A stretch of DNA of 64,000 bases, taken from Crocodylus rhombifer (lineage: Eukaryota > Chordata > Crocodylia > Crocodylidae). Made by a program: the position numbers and the translations under genes. Below are positions 53,720 through 64,000 of the stretch, one piece after another (position 1 is the first letter of the stretch; each line of letters starts with the position of its first letter). The notes beneath the pieces are model-generated. The model was not told the DNA's origin. It worked only from the letters and a program-made list of their open reading frames with translations, and did no database searches. The stretch spans positions 124,001-188,000 of the forward strand of contig JAVSML010001165.1 in the NCBI GenBank assembly GCA_038503035.1. The letters run 5' to 3'.

Positions 53720-56700
53720 TGCCTGGCAGTTCCTTATCAGGGGGCCATGGTGAGGATTTTCTATACACTGGGGGACCTGTAGCGCATCTGGTCCTGTGCC
53801 CTTACATCATGAGTGCCCCATGGGGCAGCCGGGGAGGGCATCTGTGGGTCCCACTGGAAAGAGGAGTGCCTCTACCACCAGTGCCCACTCCCCTCAGGCC
53901 CTCCTGGCACCCCAGCCACAACTACGAGCCCTCCCATGAGCTCAAGGGACCCCACCCCCCAACCAAGTTTACCAGAGTCCCAGGGAGGGCATCAGCAACC
54001 GGGGGGAGAGAGGGAGCAGGGCCCCCCTGCCCCTAGTCATACCCCTGTCATGGCTGCCCCACCCCCAATTCTCACCTTCTCTTGTTGGAGCCTATCCACT
54101 TGAGGACCACCTCATGGCTGAGTGGGTGCAGGTCTCCTCCAGGCATAAAGGCAAGAGGAAAGCCCGGGCATGGCAGGAGCTCTCTGATGTTGAGGACTTC
54201 TCCCCCACTCCCAAGACCACCACACATGGGGAAGGAGTGGCCCAGCCTCCAGGGGCCTCCCCAGCTGTGCCTGACACCGCACTCCTGGGAAAGATCAAAC
54301 GGTGATGCCCATGGATGAGGTTTCAGGGCTGCTGGACAGTCCCGAACAGGAGCTCTTGGGGGAAGCCCTTCAATCTGCTGACCAAGGCCTACCCACTGAA
54401 ACCATGGGTACCGGGGCTGAGGCTTACCCAAAGGAAGGCCTGGCAGCAAAGCCTTCTTCCTCTGATCTAGGAAAACCTCACCTCCAGCCTGCCCCATAGT
54501 CACGCACCAGAGGAGGTCATGGTGCAATCCCCTAATCAATGGGCTGATCTCATCGGGGACCCTGCACAGACCCCCCCAGGGCTCCAGCTCTACCCCACTA
54601 TTTTGTGAAGGAGCACCACTCCGATCCTTACTCCCACCACTGTCCCAGGGGGCTGCAGAGGTCTCCCAATCCCAACCAGAGTCCTGGGACTTAGCAGACC
54701 AGGGCAGTTCAGACAGTGCCGAAGGAGCCCTCTGAGCTCCAGGACCAGGAGGAGGACACCCAAGAACCAGCAGGCTCCATGGAGCCTGCAGATCTCTTGG
54801 TCCCAGCAGTCCCCAGGGATGAGCTACTTGCATTTCTTGACCATGACTACACCTACCAGTCTGCCAGCAAGGTACAGCTAGCCTTGGACCACTGGGGAGA
54901 TTTTGACAGCGTCCTTGCCACTGCGAGGGTGCTTTTGGGGGGAGGCAAAGGGCCTAAAAGCTGCAATGCCTGGATCTATAGGCGGGCCCGCAATTTCATA
55001 GACCAAACACTTTGCTAGGTCCAGGTGCAGGGGCTGGTCCTGAATCTTCTGTGTACGCCCCTGCAAGGGACCCAGAGTTGGAGGATTCCTTCCTCCAGGC
55101 AGCCACATATATTGGCACCCTCAACCCTTGTGAGTGCCTGGTCCTTGGCAGGAACTTTAACGTCACCCTAGATGTGTAAAGACTGGTCAGGCAGGGAGTG
55201 AAACCAGGCTGCTGTGGGTATCCTCAGGGATGGACTACTTTCTGGTGGACATCTGGCATGCCCATCACCCTAACAACCCCCGCTGCCTTCACCTATGTGA
55301 GGACTGGGGTGGAGCAGGCATGCCACTCCTGGTTGGACTGGGTTTATATCTCTTTGCTGCACTTTGCCCAGGCCCACTCCTCTGGCATCTGGCCAAACCC
55401 TTTCAGTGATTACCATCTTGTCTGGGCCCAGGCCACGCTAGGGCGTGGGCATCCAGGGTCAGTCTACTGGCATTTCAGCGCTAGTCTGCTGGAGGATGTG
55501 GACTTCAGGGAGGCCTTCTGGGAGTTCTTGCTGGCCTGGTGGGAGCAATGGGCAGCTTTCCCCTCAGCTTGGAGATGTGGGGAAGGTGCAGATTCGGCTT
55601 TTTTGCTGCAGCTACACTCGGGGCACACTCTGCAGAGGGAGGTGGTCTGGGAGGAGCTCGAGCAGGAAATGCTAGAGCTGGAGAGGTGCCTGGCCACTGA
55701 CACAACAAACCCGTCCCTCTATGGAGAGTGTCGGTAGAGAGGGGAAGAGCTTCATGCTTTGGATGACCATCATGCCTGCGGTGCATTTGTCCGCTCACAT
55801 GTCCAGCTCCTTTGGGAGATGAACCATAGCTCCCGCTTCTTCTATGCTTTGGAGAGGAGGTGGGAGGCCAAGAAGTACATCACCTGCCTTCTAGCGGGTG
55901 ACAGCACCCTCCTCAGGGATGCAGGTGAGATTCGCAGTGCACACAGGACTTCTATGAAAAGCTCTTCCCCCTGGATCTGACCAATGCTGAAGTCTGTCAG
56001 GCCCTGTGGGAGGGATACCCAGAGGTCAGAGTGGACGATCTCACTGCGCCTGTGGTCCCTGCTGATGGACATGACCCATCTTGACCAGATATACATTTTG
56101 CATGGACAGTCCATATTCGACATCTTGTACCTGGTTTGGGACTTCTTGGAGCTAGCGTGCTGGGACTGCTTGTCTTTCACCCTCCTATCTCTGGACCAGG
56201 AGAAGGCATTTGACAGAGTGGATCATGGGTACCTCACAGGCACACTGCAGACCTTTGGCTTCTGGCCAAACTCCTTGTGGGCTCTCCAGGTGCTGTATGC
56301 CTCTGCAGAGTGCTTCAATAAGCTGAACTGGACCCTGATGGAGCCCATCCCATTCAGGAGAGGGGTTTATCAAGGCTGCCCACTGTTGGGCCAACTGTAC
56401 ACCTTGGCCTTGGAGCCCTTACTTGTTCTCCTGCAGAAGCGGACGGCGAGGTTGATGCTCCAGAAGCTGGCGGTGCGGTTGGGCCTGTCAGCATATGCTG
56501 ACGACGTACTTCTAATGGGCCAGGACTCAGGTGACCAGGCGCAGGTGGAGGCCTGCCAGGCATTGTACTCAGCAGCCTCCTCTGCCCGGGTCAACTGGGT
56601 AAAGAGCTTTGGCCTGGCGGTGGGTGCTGGGTGGTAGGTGGGCTCACTCCCACCCATGCTCCATGGGTTCTTCTGGAGTGTGGGCTCACTGTTCTACTTG

Positions 56701-57235
56701 GGGGTCTACCTGTCCCCCACAGACCCCTCCCTTCTGGAGAACTGGCACCAGCTGGAGGCACGGGTCGTGGAGCAACTCTAGGCACAGGCACAGCTCCTGA
56801 GATGTCTCTCTTTGTGTGGGAGAGTGCTGGTGCTGAACCAGCTGGTCATGTCCATGCTCTGGCACCACTGACATACCCTGCCTGTGCCCCCTGAGGTCCT
56901 GACAGGACTCCAGAGACAGGCACTGGAGTTTTTCAGGCCAGAACAGCAGTGGGTCAGTGCAGGGGTCCTGAGCCTCCCCTTGTGGAGGGTGGCCAGGGTC
57001 TGGTTTATCTGTACAGGCAGGTCCTGGTATTCCACCTTCAGGCCCTGCAGTGACTGCTATACGGTGTCGGTAGCCATGTGGCATGGGGCCACCTGGGGTG
57101 CGCTTTCCTCCACGGGCAGGCAGCATGCTTCAGGACTGAGGAAAGGGCCAATCACAGAGATGCCCTGGCAAGCTGCCAGAGCATCTCTGTGAATGACTGA
57201 GCCTCCAGTTGCCTCCAGTTGTCTCAGACTGTGCC
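53720..57235 (+). pseudogene. Tx1-type (L1 clade) non-LTR retrotransposon, broken ORF1 and ORF2
   Basis: ORF1-like remains occur at 53720-55018 (KGKRKARAWQELSDVEDFSP; then FLDHDYTYQSASKVQLALDH near the ORF1 end). ORF2 follows. Endonuclease remnants lie near 55150-55410 (GRNFNVTLDV, SDYHLVWA). RT remnants lie at 55984-56637: FTLLSLDQEKAFDRVDHGYL, RRGVYQGCPLLGQLYTLALE, and SAYADDVLLM with YADD at 56494-56505. Post-RT segments follow to about 57190 (YLGVYLSPTDPSLLENW, LVLNQLVMSMLWHH, ALEFFRPEQQWVSAGVL). In-frame stops and frame shifts, and a missing RT N-terminal segment, make it inactive. The motif set is that of Xenopus Tx1-like elements. Confidence 0.85.
55984..56637 (+). pseudogene. Tx1-type reverse transcriptase, longest surviving open segment (217 codons)
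   Basis: This open stretch carries RT motif A (DQEKAFDRVDH), motif B (RRGVYQGCPLLGQL) and motif C (AYADDVLLM), then the ACQALYSAASSARVNWVKS segment typical of Tx1 ORF2. Its first third is out of register with the element's consensus frame, so the apparent ATG is not a true start. It ends at a stop within the GDGW-like region. Confidence 0.8.
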
Positions 57236-57634
57236 CTGACCCAGTTTTTTCCCCATGGTATTCTTTGACCCCTGGATATCCAGGGGATTAATTTTTCTTC
57301 CCCGCTGTGATTTTGCAGTGCAGGGAATCATTATTTTTATTCTTGCAGGGATTTGAGACGCTGCAAGAGGCACGTGTGGGCATGTGTGGGCTTATCTGGG
57401 CACACCCTATAGCTTTAAAGTTTGGACACTAGAACTAGACACAGTATTCCAGCAGTGATCAATTTCCACTTGTAATCCATTGTCATAATTTTGCTCATCT
57501 CATATGTTCCTTTCCTTCAAATCACAAACTATAATTTCAGGATCACTTTCACCCAAGTTGCTTTCTACCTTTGGTCTCAATGACTTCTCCCCTATTAATC
57601 AGGAAAGAGTAGTTCATACAGTACAAAGTGGGGG

Positions 57635-58075
57635 CATCTACATGAGATACTTACTGTGGGGTTGTCCAATTAACTCCACAGTAAACATTTCGGTGTCTAC
57701 ACATACATCTCAATTAGACCGCAGGAAACTAATACACTCCACAGTGAAGCACTTGTAAATACAAATACTACCGTCTGCAGAGTATTTTACTCCCCAGCAT
57801 CGCATGTGTAGATGCTGATGTGGTTGGTTGGGGTGCATGTGTGCTTCAGTGCAGGGTCTGCCTTCTGGCTAACTCTACACTGAAGCAACTTTGTGGTCCA
57901 GCCAGTCCCTCCACACACATTGGGGCTGCTTTGACTTGGCTGAAAGTGCTGTGGTCCTAGGTGCACATATAAATGTGGTGCCTAACAGCAATAAATGTGG
58001 GCACAATAAACAACGGAGTTTATTGCTTTGAATTAATATACTGATCATGTCTACATGTGTATATGTCAAACCCAT
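57635..58075. mobile_element. MITE-like element with long inverted ends
   Basis: The left end catctacatgagatacttac then caattaactccac resembles the inverted right end catgtagacatgatcagtat then caataaactccg. The interior is non-coding. No target duplication was resolved. Confidence 0.45.
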
Positions 58076-58337
58076 TATATTCTTATAAGCTATGGGTTGG
58101 AAACCTATGGCTCAGATCTTGGCTGCAGAACCATTTATCTTGAATATTTTAAAAGAACCTGGGCTTTGCTCACTATTTGAAGGGCCAGAAAGAGAATGTT
58201 GACATAGACAGGTAGCCCATTTTAAATGTATCAGTAACCCTTTAGTGCTACTCTGTTTTTTCACCCTCCCAGCTGGGTTGTGATCTATTCCTTGTGAACT
58301 GTTACTTCTTAAGATTTACTATAGTGTGCAAATGAAA

Positions 58338-61140
58338 TGAATCATAGAAATTAAGGGCTGGAAGGGAACCTGAAAGATCATTGAATCCAATCCCCTTTCT
58401 CTGGGCAGGAATACTGCTGAGATCAAATGATCCCAGCAAGGTGTCTGTCCAGTCTCCTCTTGAAGACTTCCAAGGTTGGGGACTGCACCACCTCCTTCTT
58501 GGGAAGTCTGTTCCAGATTCTGTTCACCATTACCATAAAGAAGTTCTTCCTTAGATCCAACTGGAAACCATCTTCTAAGAGTGTATGGCCATTGCTCCTT
58601 GTCCTCCCCTGGGGCTCCCAGTTTTTCTCTCAGCTCCCAATATTCACCCCTTGCATACTTATAGATGGCCACCAAACCCCCCTCAGTCTTTGCTTCCCCA
58701 GGCTGAATAGTCCCAGATCCCTTAGTCTTTCCTCATAAAGTTTGTTCTCCAGGCCCTTAATCGTTCTTGAGGCCCTTCTCTGGACCCTTTCAAGATTCTC
58801 CACCTCTTTTTTGAAGTGTGGTGCCCAGGACTGAACAAAGTACTCCAGCTGGGGTCTCATCAATGCTGAGTAGAGAGGAAATATCACTTCCTTAGCCCTG
58901 CTCATGACACATCAGCTAATGCATCCCAATATGCTGTTAGCTCTGTTGATTACAGCAACCCACTGGTGGCTCATGTTCATACTGTGATCAACCATAACCT
59001 CGAGATTCGTTTCAACCATCATGCTGGCCAGGAAATCTCCTAACCTATATTCATGTTGTTGTTTACTTCTCTTCAGAGGAAGCACTCTGCATTTATTCTT
59101 ATTGAACTGCATCCAGTTCTACTCTGCCCACCTTTTCATCTTGTCCAGGTCTGCTTGGATCTGCATCCTATCCCCTAACATGACTGCTTTTCCCCATAAC
59201 TTAGTATCATCCGTAAACTTGGCCACAGTGCTTTCCACCTCCTCATCTAAATTGGTGATAAAGATGTTGAACTGCATGGGACCAAGAACTGAACCCTGCA
59301 GGACACCCCTGGCCACATCCCACCAAGATTATACAGACCTGTCCACTAATACTCGCTGGGTTTGATCCATTGGGCAGTTCCCAATCCATTAGTCTGTGGA
59401 CTGTGCCATCCCACTATCCCCCATTTTTTATAAAAGCATCATTGGAGACCATATTGAAGGCCTTTTTAAAATCCAAGTATATAACATCAACTGCATCTCC
59501 CACATCAAATCAGCTTGTTACTTGATCATAGAAGGAGACAAGGTTGGTCAGATATGACCTGCCCTCAATGAAACCATGTTGGCTATCCTTCAGCATTGTG
59601 CCTTCTTTCAGTCTCTCACAAATGGACTTCTTGATAATTTTTTCCAAATTTTACCTGATATCAGGGTCACACTGACTGGCTTATATTTTTCCAGATCCTC
59701 CCTCCTCCACTTAAAGATTGGCACCACATTGGCCCTTTCCCAGTCTTCTGGGACCTTTCCCAAGCACCTTCACCAACGGGCCCTCAATGACTCCAGCCAA
59801 TTCCTTCAGCACTCTCAGGTGTAGTCCATTTAGTTCTGCTGGGTTGAAGACATTCAGCTACTTCAAGTGCACCCACACCAGTTCAACACTGACCATTGAT
59901 TGGCAATTGTCGCCCTAGCCCCCAACCATCTAGTATCCAGCCAGGCAGGCTACCACCATTTGTATACAAAAACACCAATGCAAAGTATTCATTAAAGAGT
60001 TCAGCTTTCTCCTGACTGTCCGCTATCAGCTGTCCCGTTCTGCAAGGGCCCTGCATTCCCTTGGTCTTCCTTCTGTTCCTTAATATACCTAAAGAAGGAC
60101 TTCATTGTTCTTGATTTTCATCGCCAACCTGATCTTGGTTGATGCCCTTGCCTTCCTTATGCCCTTGCCTCCCTACAGATCCAGACTATACTTGTGTGTT
60201 CTTCCTTTGTAACTACCCCTTGTTTCCACTGTCTGTAAGACCCTTTTTTCTTTTTTAAGCACCCCTTGACTCTTCTGGTAAGACAAGAGGGCTTCCCTGC
60301 CTCTTTACCACCTTTCCTGCATACAGGAATGGCCCTTTTCTGTCCTCTGAGGATTGCTCCTTTGAGGAATGACCACATTTCCTGAACTCCCTTTCCCTCC
60401 AGTCCCTCTTCCCATAGGGTTTATCCCACTATTTTCCTAAGCTTATTGAAGTCAGCCTTCCTGAAGTAAAGCATCTCTGCCCTATTGGCTGGCTTCCCTG
60501 CCCTATGACGGATAGTGATTTCTATCATCTCATGATCACTATCTTCTAGATTACCCTCAATCCTCAGATCTCCCACCAGGCTGTCCCCTTTGGCTAGAAC
60601 CAAATGCAACAAAGCCTCCCCTCAGCCCATCGCCTTATGTACTAAATAAAGTTATTCCATGCAAGTAAAAAACCTACGTGACTGGTCAGATCTGGCCGTA
60701 TGCTCCTCCCAGCAGATGTCAGGGTAATTAAGGTCACTCATGACAACCTTGAATGTGCAGCCTCCATCAGTTCCTTGGAAAATTCCAGATCCAGCTCATC
60801 CTCCTGGTGTGGCAGTCTACAGTAGATGCCTACCATCAAGTCCTCTTCTCCTTGTCCCTCCCATATCTTGATCCACAGAGTCTCGAGTCACCCTTCTCTC
60901 AAAACAATTTGAGTCTCTGAGGAGGCATTCCACTCCTTTACATAGAGAGCTACATCTCCTCCATTCTTCTCTACTCGATCCCTTCTGTGCAGCCTATACC
61001 CCTCTATGCATACAGCCCAGTCGTGTGGCGTCCCACCAGGTCTCAGTTATGCCAATGAGATCGTATTCCCTATTTGGTAGCAGGAGTGCCAGTTTCCCTT
61101 ACTTATTCCACATTTCTGCTCCTATAGTAGAGGAAAGGAA
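58338..61140 (-). pseudogene. CR1 LINE, longer but more decayed copy
   Basis: The - strand reads from endonuclease remnants (ETWWD-like GGTPHDW, DRVEKNGGDVALYVKE near 61000-60900; SDHEMIEITIRHR near 60540) through RT pieces (GVLQGSVLGPMQFNIFI; FTDDTKLWGK at 59217-59206) to the C-terminus ([16 protein letters not shown]) and a 3' end near 58340 (agggctggaagggaacc on the + strand, cattgaatccaatccc). The catalytic FADD is FTDD and there are many stops. The 5' limit is approximate. Confidence 0.88.
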
Positions 61141-61309
61141 TTCTTTCAGGGAAACTTTAATGGTTTTATCTTTTTTTAATATGGTGATTTTAGTCCAAGG
61201 CCAATGTGTTGAGAGACAGACAATGTCAATGATTGCTTGCAAAGTGGATGAGGGTATCTTGTCCTCTTGCTTGCACCATGAATCAGTGGCTACTTAATGA
61301 CACACTGTC

Positions 61310-62850
61310 ATGAGCAAAAATAAATAGTTTGCGGTGGTATTGGAAAACCTAACAACTGTGGAGTGCAGTACATTGATCATTATATCGTAAATTTCCAAGT
61401 CAAATTCCTTGCCTTAATACATTTTGTAAAGTGCTATATTCAACTCTGTCATATGTATTATGGTTATGACATGATACTAAACCTTTGCTGAATTTATCCA
61501 CCAAGGTGACATTTTTTTTCTTATTAATGACTTGAATGCTCAGCATATATTTGTGCTTATCAATTCTGAATTGTACTGCACTGGATTAAAATTAATTTAT
61601 TTGCTTGTCCTTAAGAGTTTGGTCTGGGGTACTACACGTGCCCTATCCTAGTTGTTTCACTTTATCATATTGTCTCATTTGTGTTATTAATAAAATTAAG
61701 GAATAATGTGGAAAGGCAACAAAGATTGTTAGAAAGCTATGTTCTTTAGCTATGTTAGAATTCCTTGCAATTCTAATACAAAATCTGCGTCTCTCAAAGT
61801 CATCCAGCCACAGAAGTGTTATAAAAACAAATATAGACTTTGATCTTGCAAACACATATAACTGAGTAACTGCCATTCTGAACAGGCTTTGTGCTCAAGA
61901 GGTGTGTCTTAAGTTACTCACATATGCAAGCATTTACAAGAATGGGACCATAGAACAGTTATCAAGTCTACTACATTCCAAACTGATTGGAAGGGCCATA
62001 TGCTAGACAAATAAAAGTCTGTATTTATGTTTTGTAGCCATTCATAAGTTAAGCTTTTCCTGAGTTATTTTTCCTGAAAGACATTAGCAAGAACTAGCTG
62101 TTGTTACATAGAAGAGAAATTAGCAGTGAAGATATACAAATACAGTAAATAATAGAATAATTCCCTCTGGCCAGTTTGTCAAATATAGTGTTTTTGGTTT
62201 ATGTGATCCTATTGCCTGGAAAAGCAGGAAAACATAGGATCTCATCTGTATCTGACTCTGACTCTAACAAGGGCTAGGATAAAGAGGAAATAAACCTCAT
62301 TTTAAAAGCAAACTGTATCTTTCCTTATTAGAATAGTAAAGGAGACTTTAGCTATAACACTGCTAAGGTATCTTCAATATTAACAAGTTATAAAGACAAG
62401 ATTGACATGCAGGTACAAACACACCCTGGGCAGGATTCCAAGTTACTGGTGCAACAGGCTAAGTCAGTTTTCAGACAGCAAATCCGTTTAAAGCTTATTT
62501 GCAGGTAGTATAAGCAGGCGTTGTAGTTTAAAAATGAAGAAATGCTTATATAATCATACCTTACTGATAAATAAATGCATGGGCAAGATCCTCAGCACAT
62601 TTAAATTGGGGTAGGCTTTGCTGACATTTAAGAGGCTACCCATCTTTTCACCAGTTGAAGATATGGCACTAATAATCTGTTCAAATTAATGATTTCCAGT
62701 GCTAAATCAAACACATTGCAATAGTTTAGCTTGGAGAAATGGTCACATCATCTTAGGAAAGCTGCAAACTCATGATTCAAAGGTGGTGCATGTCTGTATA
62801 TTAGTGTTTGAAAATCACTGAGCAAACTTACTGGGCAAGGTGGATCTTTG
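61310..62850. other. Intergenic AT-rich DNA, nothing recognised
   Basis: No gene or named repeat was recognised. Confidence 0.45.
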
Positions 62851-62854
62851 AAGG

Positions 62855-63480
62855 ATGTTGTAGCAGGGACCTGGCTGAGCCACTTATTTACTGGGGCGGC
62901 GACCACTGGTGCAATCCACAGGTGGCAGACTCGCAGCTGCCCCTGAGGAAAATGGCAAGCCTGCAGGATGACAGGGCACTCCACTACACCCTGCTCCTGG
63001 CATGGGATGGGTAGCTGGTAGGGAGCATGCCCTCCATGGGCCCTTGCCCCAAGTCAGAGTGAGCTCCAGAACCCAGGCTCCACGTGGACACAGGGCCCAG
63101 CCCAATAAGCTGGCAGGCGGCCAGAACAGACAGTACTGCCTAGGGCCAAGAAGCCATGGGTGCAAGGGCTAATTATCAGAACTCCACTTAAGTGTAAACT
63201 AGCACCAGTGGCGATGTGTAGGGGATGGACGGGGGTGCACCTGCACCCCCAGAGAGCACTGGTTCACCTCCCTGACAGGCCATGCTCCCCATTTAGGTGA
63301 TGGGCGGGGGGGCATTTGGGAGTGCTGGTTCCCCCCTGTGAGCCTTGGCCGGGGAGTTGGAGCACCGTGGCCACTTCCAGGAGAAGCACGATTAGCCATA
63401 GGGGGACCCCCCCAGTCAGCAAGATTGGCCATGGTGGGACCATGCCCCCGTCGGTGAGAATGGCTCTCCCCTGGTCGTTG
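62855..63480. repeat. GC-rich block, probably repeat-derived
   Basis: Base composition changes abruptly to GC-rich, in two blocks (62855-63165 and 63204-63480). The second starts cagtggcgatgtgtagggg, which looks like a hAT-type terminus, but no partner end was found. Open frames here lack any protein motif. Confidence 0.3.
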
Positions 63481-63499
63481 ACTAGTGACTAAGGTGGCA

Positions 63500-64000
63500 T
63501 CAGTTGCCTATGACTGGCAGAATAGGAGGAGAACTATGTCCATCATTTGGGTTAGGCTAGGGAGTGGGATGAGTGAGTAAGAGGTGATGATTATAGTCTA
63601 AACTTTCCAGGACATATTTCTTAATAAGGGATCTGATGTAATTGCACATGATCCACTCATTAAACTGAACAGCTGCAGGATCCAATCATTTTTTATTAGT
63701 TTCTTTTTCTTAAAGTATGCCAGCCAGGACTAACATATTGGCTAAATTAATACTTACCTGGCAGTGCTTTAAAGGGAATCCTCTATTAGCAGGACTATAC
63801 ATTAAATTTATAACTTCTGATTTATGTGATATTAATATAAATATGTGGATTTGACAAGGCAAATCTGCAGTTCTCTTTCCAATGGGTATGCTAACTCCAA
63901 CCTTGTGAGTTTCAATCACAATTTCTGCACTCTTATGTATTATATTATGCAATTACATTTCTTATATTTGAGTGATAATCTGACATATAGTCCTATAATT
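63500..64000. other. Intergenic AT-rich DNA at window end, nothing recognised
   Basis: No coding, RNA or repeat signature was recognised. Confidence 0.45.

Noticed and set aside
54072..54833. 253-codon open frame on the - strand
   Set aside because: It is antisense to the ORF1-like part of the + strand Tx1-type element and has no motif of its own.
45500..64000. Search for ANKRD22 exons, the expected next gene in the vertebrate order
   Set aside because: No ankyrin-type motif with splice sites was seen; it probably lies beyond the window or elsewhere.

Overview
This is a vertebrate nuclear genomic window with large introns, GT-AG splice sites, one CpG island and dense interspersed repeats. 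Long CR1 LINE copies with a 3' tail of short repeats on the cattcatagat theme, several hAT, Tigger-like and foldback MITE families, a Tx1-type LINE and an RTE relic together suggest a non-avian sauropsid. A crocodilian is my best guess and a turtle is possible. This assignment is inference from repeat style.

Two protein-coding genes can be reconstructed exon by exon. They lie tail to tail. On the + strand, positions 2044 to 9354 carry the last seven coding exons of smooth-muscle alpha-actin (ACTA2), residues 44-377 of 377. The first coding exon lies before the window. On the - strand, positions 28474 down to 13646 carry all ten coding exons of STAMBPL1 (AMSH-like protease), which join without a frame break into 435 codons plus stop. 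The STAMBPL1-ACTA2 convergent neighbourhood is the conserved vertebrate arrangement and supports the paralogue call for both genes. A strong CpG island at about 43.9-44.65 kb is the likely STAMBPL1 promoter and non-coding first exon, so its first intron would be about 15.7 kb.

Layout: 1-9.4 kb ACTA2; 9.4-13.4 kb intergenic space filled by a hAT MITE, a 1 kb hAT element and a 1.1 kb foldback element; 13.4-28.5 kb STAMBPL1 coding exons, with a complete hAT element (perfect 8 bp target duplication) in one intron; 28.5-44.2 kb first intron, with an LTR-like GC-rich block holding a degenerate minisatellite, MITEs, an RTE relic and a Tigger-like element; 44.65-64 kb upstream intergenic DNA with two broken CR1 LINEs on the - strand and a broken Tx1-type LINE on the + strand. 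No further host gene, tRNA, rRNA or CRISPR array was recognised.

The most interesting coding observation is in STAMBPL1. The linker before the JAMM domain contains a full match (PPVNRAFKP) to the STAM SH3-binding consensus of the paralogue AMSH. As I recall, mammalian AMSH-LP has lost this motif by a Lys to Thr change. This species may therefore have an AMSH-LP that binds STAM.
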